Assembly (NCBI GenBank): GCA_020061105.1
Contig: JAGUYW010000047.1
Location: 1 to 37,163 of the forward strand
Direction: 5' to 3'
Origin: Anaerolineales bacterium
GTDB taxonomy: Bacteria > Chloroflexota > Anaerolineae > Anaerolineales > UBA4823
Length of the DNA stretch: 37,163 nucleotides
Shown here: piece by piece, positions 17,393-28,644 of the stretch
Layout of the letters: every line of letters starts with the position of its first letter
How positions within the stretch are numbered: the stretch's first letter is position 1
Notes under the pieces: generated by a model
What the model saw: the letters and a program-made list of their open reading frames with translations, nothing else
Told to the model about the DNA's origin: nothing
The model's database searches: none
Program-made: the position numbers and the translations under genes

Positions 17393-18439
17393 ATGTCTCT
17401 ACCTCCGATCGATTCAGATTACCTGCAAAAAACCCTCGCCTCTTTGCTCAATATCCCCAGCCCCACCGGTTACACCCAACAAGCCATCCAATATACCCGC
17501 CAAAGCCTGTCGGCGTTCCCAGAACTGGAGCTTTCGCTCAATCGCAAAGGCGCGCTGATAGCCCGCTGGCCAGGCCAGCAAGACAACGCCCCACGCGCCC
17601 TGACCGCCCATGTCGATACATTGGGCGCCATGGTCAAGGAAGTCAAATCGAATGGGCGCCTGCGCCTGACTCCGGTCGGCGGTTACGTCTGGAATACCAT
17701 CGAAGGCGAAGGCTGCACCGTTTTTACCCGCAATGGCGAGACGGTGCGCGGCTCGTTTTTGCTTACCAAGGCCTCTTCGCACGTATGGGGCAAGGACGTC
17801 GCCACCCTGGAACGCAACGACGAGAATCTGGAGCTGCGCCTGGATGCCCGCTGCGAATCGGCGGAAGATGTCGATGCCCTGGGGATCGAAGTCGGCGACT
17901 TTGTCGCCTTCGACCCGCGCCTGGAAATTAACAATGGTTTCGTTCGCTCGCGCCATCTGGACGACAAAGCCTGCGTGGCTTGCCTGGCGACGGCGGTCAA
18001 AGCCCTGCACGACGTCGGCCTAAAACCCAGCCAGACCACTCACCTGCTGATTAGCAATTTTGAAGAAGTCGGCCACGGCGCTTCGACGGGAATTCCGGCT
18101 GAAACGACCGAACTGGTTGTTCTGGACATGGCAGCCGTTGGCAACGGCCAGGCTTCAGACGAGTTTCACGCCACCATCTGCGTAAAAGATTCGGGCGGGC
18201 CGTACCACCACGGGCTGAGCTTACGCTTACGCCAACTTGCCGACGACCTCCAAATCCCCTACCGGGTCGATATCTACCCCTTCTACGGTTCAGATGGCGG
18301 GGCAGCGTTGCGGTCAGGCAACGACCTCGCCGTCGCGCTGATCGGCCCTGGGGTAGACGCCTCGCACAACTACGAGCGCACCCACATGGATGCCCTGATC
18401 GCCACGACCCAATGGACGATTGCGTATCTACTGAGTTAG
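17393..18439 (+). CDS. M42 family metallopeptidase (glutamyl aminopeptidase/endoglucanase-like)
   Basis: LTAHVDTLGAMVKEV, NGFVRSRHLDDKACVACL, LISNFEEVGHGASTGIP, YGSDGGAALRSGND. Confidence 0.92.
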   Translation: MSLPPIDSDYLQKTLASLLNIPSPTGYTQQAIQYTRQSLSAFPELELSLNRKGALIARWPGQQDNAPRALTAHVDTLGAMVKEVKSNGRLRLTPVGGYVWNTIEGEGCTVFTRNGETVRGSFLLTKASSHVWGKDVATLERNDENLELRLDARCESAEDVDALGIEVGDFVAFDPRLEINNGFVRSRHLDDKACVACLATAVKALHDVGLKPSQTTHLLISNFEEVGHGASTGIPAETTELVVLDMAAVGNGQASDEFHATICVKDSGGPYHHGLSLRLRQLADDLQIPYRVDIYPFYGSDGGAALRSGNDLAVALIGPGVDASHNYERTHMDALIATTQWTIAYLLS

Positions 18440-18451
18440 GCAGGAACTCTA

Positions 18452-19459
18452 ATGCGATTTGACGCCTCCCTTGCGCCTGTACCACTGACCAGCGTGCCCG
18501 AGATCGCCCGCGCCGCCGAGGCCTTGGGCTTCGACACCCTTTGGGCCACAGAAACTATGCACGACCCCTTCTTGCCCGGGGCCTTGGTAGCAGAACATAC
18601 CCAACGTCTAAACTACGGAACCGCCGTTGCCATCGCCTTCGCCCGTAGCCCAGCCACCCTGGCTTATACTGCCTGGGACCTGGCTCAGGCCTCCAAAGGG
18701 CGTTTTATTCTCGGCTTGGGTACCCAGGTCAAAGCCCACATCGAACGCCGCTTTGGCATGCCCTGGCCCGATTCCGCCGTCGGAAAGCTGCGTGAGCAAA
18801 TCGCCGCTCTGCGCGCCTTCTGGAATACCTGGCAGAACAACGCCCCGCTCGATTTCCGCGGCCAATATTACCGCCTCAGCCTGATGTCGCCCTTCTTCAA
18901 CCCCGGCCCGATCTCCCATCCCGATATCCCAATTTTTATCGCTGGCGTCAACACCGGCCTGGCGCGCCTGGCAGGCGAAGCAGCCGATGGATTTTTAGTC
19001 CACCCCTTCCACACCCCCCATTACTTACGCGAGACCCTGCTGCCCAGTATTACACTCGGGCTGGAAAAGGCAGGCCGTTCTCGCCAGGCCATCCAGGTGG
19101 CAGTAACCGCCTTCGCAGTCACCGCCCCCGAAGAAGATTTCTTTGTGCGCGCCCAAATCGCCTTCTATGCATCCACCCCCTCCTACCGCCCGGTGATGGC
19201 CCAGCATGGTTGGGAAGCGATCGCAGAACAACTTTCCGGCCTGGCGCGTCGCGGCCAATGGGGCGAGATGCCCGGCCTGATCAACGACGAACTCCTGCAC
19301 ACTTTCGCCATCGTATCCAGCCCAGAAGAGTTGCCGTCCCGGCTGCTCGAACGCTACCATGCCCTGGCCGACCGCCTGTCACTTTACCTGCCCTTCATGC
19401 CCGGCGAGCGGGATGAATTCTGGAAAACCATGATCCAGGGCGTTGCCCAACGCCCATAG
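18452..19459 (+). CDS. LLM class F420-dependent oxidoreductase-like protein
   Basis: TSVPEIARAAEALGFDTLWATETMHDPFLPG, SPATLAYTAWDLAQASKGRFILGLGTQVKAHIERRFG. Confidence 0.9.
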   Translation: MRFDASLAPVPLTSVPEIARAAEALGFDTLWATETMHDPFLPGALVAEHTQRLNYGTAVAIAFARSPATLAYTAWDLAQASKGRFILGLGTQVKAHIERRFGMPWPDSAVGKLREQIAALRAFWNTWQNNAPLDFRGQYYRLSLMSPFFNPGPISHPDIPIFIAGVNTGLARLAGEAADGFLVHPFHTPHYLRETLLPSITLGLEKAGRSRQAIQVAVTAFAVTAPEEDFFVRAQIAFYASTPSYRPVMAQHGWEAIAEQLSGLARRGQWGEMPGLINDELLHTFAIVSSPEELPSRLLERYHALADRLSLYLPFMPGERDEFWKTMIQGVAQRP

Positions 19460-19481
19460 AACTTTCCGGTGGTGTTGAGCG

Positions 19482-20165
19482 ATGGAAGACGAAGAAAATT
19501 ACACTCGCCTGCGCCACCGCATGGTCAAAAACCAGATCGCCAACCGCCAGATCAAAGATCAACGCGTTTTACAGGCCATGCGCGAAGTTCCGCGCCACCT
19601 CTTCGTCGATCCTGAATATCGCCACCTGGCCTATAGCGACGGCCCCTTGCCAATTGGCTTGAATCAAACCATTTCGCAGCCCTATATCGTGGCGCTGATG
19701 TCCGAACTGCTCGAATTACAAGGCCACGAAAAAGTGCTCGAAATTGGCTGCGGCTCTGGCTACCAGGCGGCTGTCTTGGCGCACCTGGCAGGAGAAGTCC
19801 ATACCATCGAGCGCCACCCTGCTTTGGCGCGCCATGCCGCCCGCCTGCTGGTCGATCTCGGGTTGGCCAATGTACATGTCCACATGGGCGATGGCAGCCT
19901 GGGTCTGCCCGAACACACCCCCTATGATGGCATCATTGTCACCGCCGGCGCGCCGAACGCGCCGCGCCCATTGCTCGGACAATTAAACCCCGGCGGGCGC
20001 CTGGTGATCCCGGTCGGTGGCCGCAGCGGGCAATTCTTAGAGCGCTGGCGGCGGATTGCCGCACAGGATGATGAAAGCAGCGATTTTTTCAGCCAATTCA
20101 ACCAGGAAATGATCACGCCGGTGGCTTTTGTGCCGTTGATCGGCGAGCACGGTTGGCCCGAATAG
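19482..20165 (+). CDS. pcm: protein-L-isoaspartate O-methyltransferase
   Basis: MREVPRHLFVDPEYRHLAYSDGPLPIGLNQTISQPYIVALMSELLELQGHEKVLEIGCGSGYQAAVLAHL. Confidence 0.96.
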   Translation: MEDEENYTRLRHRMVKNQIANRQIKDQRVLQAMREVPRHLFVDPEYRHLAYSDGPLPIGLNQTISQPYIVALMSELLELQGHEKVLEIGCGSGYQAAVLAHLAGEVHTIERHPALARHAARLLVDLGLANVHVHMGDGSLGLPEHTPYDGIIVTAGAPNAPRPLLGQLNPGGRLVIPVGGRSGQFLERWRRIAAQDDESSDFFSQFNQEMITPVAFVPLIGEHGWPE

Positions 20166-20185
20166 CCGCCCCGTGATGCTGAGAC

Positions 20186-20216
20186 AAGGAGCCGGGAACA
20201 GAACCGCTCCTTTTTT
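20186..20216 (+). terminator. rho-independent terminator downstream of pcm
   Basis: AAGGAGC-13 nt-GCTCCTT followed by a T6 run. Confidence 0.75.
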
Positions 20217-20262
20217 CGTTTAAAGAAGGTCTTACCTATCTGAACTCAACGGAGAAATTCTC

Positions 20263-21420
20263 ATGCAAAAACTTTTTCTCATGGCGCTGATCGTCCCGCT
20301 TCTGGCCGCTTGTAGCGCCTTCATCTCGCCAACCGCCGACCAGGCCGCCATCGCCACATTAGCCGAAGAAATGCTGGTCCAGCACACCCAAACCGCCTCC
20401 AATGAGGCGATCGCCACGCCGGCGCCGCTCGAGCAACCCGCCATTCACCCCCTGGCAAGCCTGGTTTACCTGTATGACGACCGCTTATGGCTGATCAACA
20501 GTGCTGGAGAGCCCCAGGCTATCTTGCACCAGGCTTCGTATGCCAGCCCATCCACCGATGGGCAAAGGGTGCTGTATGCCGCTGGAGACCCGAGCGACAT
20601 TTACCTGAAAGATCTGGCCACCGGCGAAGTTCGCCAACTCACCGATACCCCCGGCGTAATTGAATCGACCCCGCGCTTTGCGGTGGGTTCATCCTGGGTC
20701 ATCTACCATTTCATGCCAGCCGATCAAATGGGGCCTTGGTCAGGCTATCTGGGGGCTGTTGATTTGCAAACCGGTGAAACGCGCATCCTGGATGCCCAGA
20801 ACGGTTCCGGTTCGCCTTACGCCCTCGCTCGCGACGGCGCCAAAATTGCTTATGGCGGTGACTCAGCCTGGGTATTCTCATGGAGCAGCGGCGCACAGAA
20901 GATGGAGATGGCTTCATTCAACTTGAATTTGTACAAAATCTTCTTCGACAGCGCAACTTGGTCGCCAGATAGCCAGCAGGTTGCCTGGACGATTCGCGGA
21001 GAGTTCATGGGGCAAGGGGATTACCAGGCCGGAGTGGTAATTTTCGATCTCGCCAGTCGCACCCACTATCTGATTCACAATTATGCCCTGACCGCCGGCA
21101 GCGGCTTTTCTAACCCCATCAGTTGGAGTCCCGATGGGGGTTGGTTGGCAGCCGTACTCCACAATGACCAACCTGGACGCCGTTCATCGACGCTCTGGCT
21201 CATGAAAACCAACGACAGCCAGCAGCATTCTGTAAGCGACGCCAGCAACCCGGTCTGGAAGCCCGATAGCGCAACCCTGGTATACACCCAGTGGCCTGAG
21301 CAAGGCGATGGTTCTGCCTCTCTGGCCCGCATCATGGCAATGCAAATCGGCGCCTGGACATCCGAACCGCTCTCGCTGCCGCCTGCCAGCGTCATCCTGG
21401 ACTGGATTCGTTTGCCGTAG
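20263..21420 (+). CDS. lipoprotein with TolB/WD40-like beta-propeller repeats
   Basis: Lipobox LLAAC; repeated ATWSPDSQQVAW, ISWSPDGGWLAAV, NPVWKPDSATLVYT. Confidence 0.85.
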   Translation: MQKLFLMALIVPLLAACSAFISPTADQAAIATLAEEMLVQHTQTASNEAIATPAPLEQPAIHPLASLVYLYDDRLWLINSAGEPQAILHQASYASPSTDGQRVLYAAGDPSDIYLKDLATGEVRQLTDTPGVIESTPRFAVGSSWVIYHFMPADQMGPWSGYLGAVDLQTGETRILDAQNGSGSPYALARDGAKIAYGGDSAWVFSWSSGAQKMEMASFNLNLYKIFFDSATWSPDSQQVAWTIRGEFMGQGDYQAGVVIFDLASRTHYLIHNYALTAGSGFSNPISWSPDGGWLAAVLHNDQPGRRSSTLWLMKTNDSQQHSVSDASNPVWKPDSATLVYTQWPEQGDGSASLARIMAMQIGAWTSEPLSLPPASVILDWIRLP

Positions 21421-21445
21421 CCGAGAGGAATTTCTTGCAATAAAA

Positions 21446-21481
21446 CAGCGGCGGTTACTACACATTTAGTAACCGCCGCTG
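21446..21481. terminator. bidirectional terminator between lipoprotein gene and rnj
   Basis: CAGCGGCGGTTACTA-CACATT-TAGTAACCGCCGCTG, 15-bp perfect stem; TTTTATT on the minus-strand side. Confidence 0.85.
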
Positions 21482-21509
21482 CGACTTTTAGGGTAACCTT
21501 AACTGTTTA

Positions 21510-23147
21510 TTAGGTCTGGCTGGTAGCCACAAACACCATCGGACGGCGTTTCGTTTTATTAAACAAGAAGGATTTGATAGCCTGTTCGAGATCGTGCGGG
21601 TGAGTTTCACCGCGCTCGACCGCGCTGCGCACCATATGGCGCATCTCATCCAACATATCATCGCCATTGCGGGTATAGATAAAGCCACGCGTGATAATTT
21701 CCGGTTCGTCGACCAGCCGTCCGGTGTCTTGGTCCATCGTCAAAGTAACCAAGACAAACCCATCCCGCGCCAGGGCTTCGCGCTCTCGCACCACGCTCGG
21801 ACCAATTTCGCCCACTCCTGCGCCATCCACAAACACATAACCGCCGGGGATGCGCTCCCCCAATTGCATACGCCCGTCTTTGAACTCCACCACCTGTCCA
21901 TTCTCGATCACGCGGATGTGATCTTCGGGAATGCCAACCTGGCGAGCGATCTCGCCATGCTGGCGCAGGTGTCGCAGCTCGCCATGGATCGGGATGAAAT
22001 ACTTGGGCCGCACCAGGTGCAGCATTAATTTCATCTCTTCCTGGCTGGCGTGCCCAGACACGTGCACTGGGGCGATATTTTCATAGATTACGTTCGCACC
22101 GCGCCGGAACAGGCGGTTGATCGTGCGGTAGACACTCTCTTCATTACCCGGAATGGGATGTGAGGACAGGATCACCGTATCTTCAGGCAGGATGTCAAAT
22201 TGACGGTTCGTACCAGTAGAGAGACGCCCCATGATCGAAGTCGGTTCACCTTGCGTTCCCGTACCCATAATGACCACCTGGTTGGCAGGCAGTTTCAGCG
22301 CCTGATCGAGCGGGATCACCAGGTCATCCGGAAACTCCAGATAGCCCAACTTTCGGGCTGTCTTGGCGTTCTCCACCATACTCATTCCCACAAATGCCAG
22401 TTTTCGACCATGGTCTATGGCAGCATTGCCCACCTGCTGCATGCGCGAGATCAGCGATGCAAAGCTGGCAATGATAATACGCCCTTTGGAGGCGCGAAAG
22501 ACATCCCGCAAGGCGCCATCGATCACGCGTTCAGAAGGCGTCCAACCGGGGCGGTCGGCATTGGTGGAATCGGCTAACAAAGCCAAGACGTTCCGGCTGG
22601 CCAATTCCGCCAGCTTGGCGTAATCTGTTGGCCAACCATCCACCGGAGTATGGTCAAACTTATAATCGCCGGTGTGAATCACCAATCCCGCTGGCGTGGT
22701 AATTCCCAGGCCAACCCCATCGGGGATGGAATGGCACACATGGAAAAACTCAACTTGAAATGGCCCAATCTGCGCCGTATCGCCGGCTTTGATCGTTTTG
22801 AGCTGCACTTTGCTGAGCAGGCCATTGCGCGAGAGCTTGCTCTCTATCAGGCCGCGTGTCAGGGTGGTGGCGTACACCGGGGCGTTAATTTGTTCGACCA
22901 GGTGCGGCAAAGCGCCGGTGTGGTCTTCATGCCCGTGGGTAATGACGATCCCGCGCACCCAATCCGTCTTATCTTGCAAATAACGAAAGTCGGGAATGAT
23001 ATAATCGATTCCCAACATATCGTTATCGGGGAACATCAATCCGGCGTCTACAAGCAGGATATTCTTTCCATACTCGTAGGCCATCATGTTCTTCCCCACT
23101 TCCCCTAGCCCTCCCAGGGGAATGATTCGTAATAAATTGTCTGTCAT
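21510..23147 (-). CDS. rnj: ribonuclease J
   Basis: LRIIPLGGLGEVGKNMMAYEYG, VITHGHEDHTGALPHL, GTGTQGEPTSIMGRLSTG, HVSGHASQEEMKLMLHLVRPKYFIPIHGE. Confidence 0.96.
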   Translation of the reverse strand: MTDNLLRIIPLGGLGEVGKNMMAYEYGKNILLVDAGLMFPDNDMLGIDYIIPDFRYLQDKTDWVRGIVITHGHEDHTGALPHLVEQINAPVYATTLTRGLIESKLSRNGLLSKVQLKTIKAGDTAQIGPFQVEFFHVCHSIPDGVGLGITTPAGLVIHTGDYKFDHTPVDGWPTDYAKLAELASRNVLALLADSTNADRPGWTPSERVIDGALRDVFRASKGRIIIASFASLISRMQQVGNAAIDHGRKLAFVGMSMVENAKTARKLGYLEFPDDLVIPLDQALKLPANQVVIMGTGTQGEPTSIMGRLSTGTNRQFDILPEDTVILSSHPIPGNEESVYRTINRLFRRGANVIYENIAPVHVSGHASQEEMKLMLHLVRPKYFIPIHGELRHLRQHGEIARQVGIPEDHIRVIENGQVVEFKDGRMQLGERIPGGYVFVDGAGVGEIGPSVVREREALARDGFVLVTLTMDQDTGRLVDEPEIITRGFIYTRNGDDMLDEMRHMVRSAVERGETHPHDLEQAIKSFLFNKTKRRPMVFVATSQT

Positions 23148-23172
23148 CTTACTTTCTACCTTGATATAAAAA

Positions 23173-23202
23173 TGCCCCGCCAGAATTTTGTCGGGCAGGG
23201 GC
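23173..23202 (-). promoter_or_regulatory. hairpin in rnj 5' leader
   Basis: TGCCCCGCC...GGGCAGGGGC, two alternative G/C stems between promoter and start codon. Confidence 0.5.
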
Positions 23203-23249
23203 TAATAGTTTATGATTAATCCTTGCAAACATCCTAGATATCTCAGCAC

Positions 23250-23278
23250 ATTGTAGCACGCCAAACAGAATTTGTCAA
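23250..23278 (-). promoter_or_regulatory. near-consensus promoter for rnj
   Basis: Minus strand TTGACA-17 bp-TACAAT. Confidence 0.75.
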
Positions 23279-23400
23279 AGAAGCAAATCTTCATAAAGCC
23301 AATCCAATCGACCAAACAAAAACGTAGCGGCGCCCCATCCTTCAATCAGGGAACTAATCCCATTCAGACAGCGTCAAGAAGCATGGAGAGTTTACACATC

Positions 23401-24261
23401 ATGATGAAGAAAAAATACCACCTGACACCCATTGTCGTCATCCCCCTCATCTTGCTGCTCGGCGGCTGTGCGATAGCTGACCAGTTGCCAACCGGCAGCA
23501 ATCTTGCAGGCTCAGGCTGGCGGCTTGTATCGTACCTGGACTCTACTGGCAACCTGCGCCCGGCGGCGCCTGGCAGCCAGGTTACCCTTGAGTTTACTGT
23601 CGACCTGGTGAGCGGCAGCGCTGGCTGCAACTCGTTTTCTGGCAATTACCAGGTCAAAGGCCAGAGCTTGCGCTTCGGCGCGCTGGCTTCTACCCTGATG
23701 GCTTGCGAAGAGAACCTCATGCAGCAAGAAATCGAATTCTTCAACCTGCTCAGCCAAACCACCCGCTACGAAAGCGGGGCGGAACTGCGGCTGTTCGGCA
23801 GCGATGAGCGCTTGTTGGCGATCTTCGCACCGCTCCAAACACCGGCTGCCGTTCCTCAGCCCACTGCGGGAGATCAGATCGACCGCGACGAAGTCTCCAT
23901 GGCTGCCCCCTCGCGCACAGGTCAACCCTCTGAATTGGTTGGCGCAGACTGGAAATGGATTGAATACCAGGCGGACAATGGACTGCGCCTTTCACCGCCT
24001 GATCCTGAAAAATATACCCTCTACTTCTACCCGGATGGAAAAATCAAAGTCCACGCCGATTGCAATATCGGCACAGGCGCTTACCTGCTGCAAGGCAAAA
24101 CGCTAAACCTGCGGGTTGCCATCCTCACCCTGGCTACCTGCGGCGAGGGATCGCTCTCCGCCCAATTCATCGGCTATCTCAATCAAGCCAGCTCTTTTTC
24201 TTTCGACGGGATGACCTTGGTGATCCACCTGGATGCCGGCGTCTTAAAGCTGGTGAACTAA
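23401..24261 (+). CDS. lipoprotein with two META (HslJ-like) domains
   Basis: Lipobox LLLGGC; GSGWRLVSYLDSTG...GSAGCNSFSGNYQVKGQSLRFGALASTLMACEE and GADWKWIEYQADNG...HADCNIGTGAYLLQGKTLNLRVAILTLATCGEGS. Confidence 0.85.
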   Translation: MMKKKYHLTPIVVIPLILLLGGCAIADQLPTGSNLAGSGWRLVSYLDSTGNLRPAAPGSQVTLEFTVDLVSGSAGCNSFSGNYQVKGQSLRFGALASTLMACEENLMQQEIEFFNLLSQTTRYESGAELRLFGSDERLLAIFAPLQTPAAVPQPTAGDQIDRDEVSMAAPSRTGQPSELVGADWKWIEYQADNGLRLSPPDPEKYTLYFYPDGKIKVHADCNIGTGAYLLQGKTLNLRVAILTLATCGEGSLSAQFIGYLNQASSFSFDGMTLVIHLDAGVLKLVN

Positions 24262-24262
24262 A

Positions 24263-24697
24263 TCAGGCTATCTCGCCCACCCAATGCACCCAGGAACGAT
24301 TGCTCTGTATTAAGCTTCGAAATAAGCGTTGATCGGCTGTCCAGAAATCGGCCGACAAACGCTCCGCCAGGGCAAGATATTGCGCATCATAAGCCACCAT
24401 CTGCCCGAGAGTTTCAGCCCATTTCAGCGACATTTGAAGCAAAGATTCGTCTGGTACAACAACTTGAATCGGCAATCGTGCACAGTTGAGTAGAGCAAGG
24501 TGCGCATCCTGAGCAGAGATCTGTTTGGTAAATGCCATTTTTCGGATCACGGAAACAAGCTCTGCCGGGAAAAGCGCTGGTGCGTAAAATTCGGTTACCT
24601 CCCGTCGCCAGGCGCGCATCAATTGGTCAGATGAAGCGGAGTAGGGTAAATGTATGAATAGCGACGCTACCAGGTTAGCATCCAGAACAATTTTCAC
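24263..24697 (-). CDS. PIN domain toxin (VapC-like)
   Basis: MKIVLDANLVASLFIH, ALFPAELVSVIRK, AYDAQYLALAERLSADFWTADQRLF; GTG start overlapping the antitoxin stop. Confidence 0.88.
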   Translation of the reverse strand: MKIVLDANLVASLFIHLPYSASSDQLMRAWRREVTEFYAPALFPAELVSVIRKMAFTKQISAQDAHLALLNCARLPIQVVVPDESLLQMSLKWAETLGQMVAYDAQYLALAERLSADFWTADQRLFRSLIQSNRSWVHWVGEIA

Positions 24698-24969
24698 AAG
24701 TTACTTTCCTGCTCGATTTGAGCCTGACGTTCAGCACGAATTTCCCCCACAGGATCTCCCTGGTATAACGGCTGGCGCTCACGAATCTGGCGCAGTTGTT
24801 CCAAAGCCTGTAGCACATCATCGTGCTGCTCACCGTCGAATTGCTTCAGATAGTCATCTGTAATTTCACGCACTAATTCTGACATGCTTTTATTTGCCTG
24901 GCGTGCTGCCTTTTTGAGGGCTTTGTGCTGGCGGGGCTCGAGCAAGATCTGTACACGCACCTGGTTCAT
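24694..24969 (-). CDS. ribbon-helix-helix antitoxin
   Basis: MNQVRVQILLEPRQHKALKKAARQANKSMSELVREITDDYL; start set to 24969 (ORF-track start 25050). Confidence 0.82.
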   Translation of the reverse strand: MNQVRVQILLEPRQHKALKKAARQANKSMSELVREITDDYLKQFDGEQHDDVLQALEQLRQIRERQPLYQGDPVGEIRAERQAQIEQESNL

Positions 24970-24985
24970 GGGTACCTCCCCCCCA

Positions 24986-25013
24986 ATTATAACATAGGTT
25001 GTGTATACACAAC
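24986..25013 (-). promoter_or_regulatory. toxin-antitoxin promoter and palindromic operator
   Basis: Minus -10 TATAAT at 24991-24986; perfect 16-bp palindrome GTTGTGTATACACAAC at 24998-25013. Confidence 0.75.
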
Positions 25014-25044
25014 AACGCCCCCGGTTGCAAACACCGGGGGCGTT
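25014..25044 (-). terminator. groEL downstream hairpin
   Basis: AACGCCCCCGGT-TGCAAAC-ACCGGGGGCGTT, 12-bp perfect stem; no strong T-run. Confidence 0.7.
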
Positions 25045-25064
25045 GGACAAATTTAGAAATCGGT

Positions 25065-27022
<1,958 letters not shown>

Positions 27023-27071
27023 GGGATCCTCCAAAATATGGTATAAGTTTCGTAGTTTACATACTGACAAG

Positions 27072-27098
27072 TTAGCACTCTACGCGGCGGAGTGCTAA
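27072..27098. promoter_or_regulatory. CIRCE element (HrcA operator) upstream of groES-groEL
   Basis: TTAGCACTC-N9-GAGTGCTAA, perfect. Confidence 0.97.
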
Positions 27099-27109
27099 CT
27101 CGTGTCTGT

Positions 27110-27138
27110 ATGATACCCAAGTTTAGAGCGGAAGTCAA
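27110..27138 (-). promoter_or_regulatory. groES-groEL promoter
   Basis: Minus strand TTGACT-17 bp-TATCAT just upstream of CIRCE. Confidence 0.8.
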
Positions 27139-27179
27139 GGGGAAGAGCAGAGTTTCTTACACAAATCTTACACAGAGCG

Positions 27180-28592
27180 TCAGGGCTGAGGCGTTGCAGT
27201 GGGAACAAACACCGGGAAAGGCGAGGCAGATGCGCCGCCCTGCAAACGACGGCAGATCCCCTCGCTATCCTCAACGATACTGATCAAAGTCGGGTCGTCT
27301 GGGTAAGCTTCCCGCACCTCTTGCAAGACTACCAGCGCCTCTGGGCAAAAATTCTCCGTCGGGCGGCTCAAAAATGCCAGGTTGGTGCCATATTCGACAT
27401 AGTAGTAAGCCACTGTAATACTGGTGAGCGGCAGCCCAACCACATCTGAATCGCCCATTTCGTTTTCCTCAGCTGTGCAACCGCGTACCGCGCACTTCAA
27501 CATGATCATCGCCCCCTCGTAGTTTCGCGCCCGGCGAAAAATGATTCCTAGCTGCCCATACGTCGTCGCGTTAGTAGGGTCAAACTCCAACGCTTTTTCA
27601 GCATTGATCGATGCGGCAAAGAATTGGCCGATCTGAGTATAGGTACGGGCAATTTCGATATACGGCAAGGGATTCTGCACCCCCAGCTGGGCGTTGATCT
27701 TCGCTGCCCGGTCGAAATATTCCAACGCCCGATCCGGGTTACGGATGCCTTCTCGAAAATTTTGCCCAATCCGGATATACAAAAAGGTCATATTCGGGCT
27801 GATGCGGGCTGCTTCCTGGTACTGTTGAATGGCGCTGTTATATTTGCCCAGCGTCTCCAGCACATAGCCATACACCCGGTGGGTATCCATCAAGGTTGGA
27901 TCCTGCGCCACAGCCTGGGCGGCGTATTTCTCAGCCTGGGTCCACTTTTGCTGGTCGGCCAGGATTTCGGCGTAATACGCCAGCGCCAGCGCGTTATTGG
28001 GATCTAACTGGAAGGCACGCGAGGCTTCACGTTCTGCCTCAATCAGCAGCGCCTCCCGCTGCTCTCCTTGCACCAGGCGGGAAAAAGCATACCAATCCAA
28101 CACAAAAGCGCGGATAGCGCGCACCGTGCTATCGTCCGGATCCAGGTTGATCGCCCGATCGGCGGAGTCCTTGGCTTCTTGCAACCGCACCAGGCGCTCC
28201 TCATCGTTACGCAGCATACTGGAAGAATAAGCCTGGATGCGCGCCAGTTCCGCCCAGGCGCGGGCGTTGGTCGTGTCAATCGCCAGGGCAGCTTGATAAG
28301 CCTCGATGGCGTCATTGATCGGGGGTAAATCCGAACCGGGCTGGTTATTGCTGGGGTCATCTAATTTCCCGGCCTCGAAATACGCCTGCGCCTCCTGAAA
28401 ATAGGATTCTGCCACCCGCGTTGGGGTGGGCGTAGCAGCTAATGGGGAGGCGATCTGTCCGCGCTGGTAACTCAACAATACCGCCACACTCCCCAAGATC
28501 AGCCCCAATAGCAGCACCACTCGGAAGAAATTCACCCCCCCAGTAACCTGTCGGAAGGTTGGCCGTCTGCCAACCAGAGTTCTTTCTCTCAT
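27180..28592 (-). CDS. TPR repeat membrane protein (paralog A)
   Basis: N-terminal TM VVLLLGLILGSVAVLLSYQRG; TPR repeats e.g. AWAELARIQAYSS, LALAYYAEILADQQKWTQAEKYAAQAVAQDP. Confidence 0.88.
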   Translation of the reverse strand: MRERTLVGRRPTFRQVTGGVNFFRVVLLLGLILGSVAVLLSYQRGQIASPLAATPTPTRVAESYFQEAQAYFEAGKLDDPSNNQPGSDLPPINDAIEAYQAALAIDTTNARAWAELARIQAYSSSMLRNDEERLVRLQEAKDSADRAINLDPDDSTVRAIRAFVLDWYAFSRLVQGEQREALLIEAEREASRAFQLDPNNALALAYYAEILADQQKWTQAEKYAAQAVAQDPTLMDTHRVYGYVLETLGKYNSAIQQYQEAARISPNMTFLYIRIGQNFREGIRNPDRALEYFDRAAKINAQLGVQNPLPYIEIARTYTQIGQFFAASINAEKALEFDPTNATTYGQLGIIFRRARNYEGAMIMLKCAVRGCTAEENEMGDSDVVGLPLTSITVAYYYVEYGTNLAFLSRPTENFCPEALVVLQEVREAYPDDPTLISIVEDSEGICRRLQGGASASPFPVFVPTATPQP

Positions 28593-28644
28593 CGCTCTAT
28601 TTCACAATCTCATTACACATACATCACGAGTAAGGATCGCCAGG

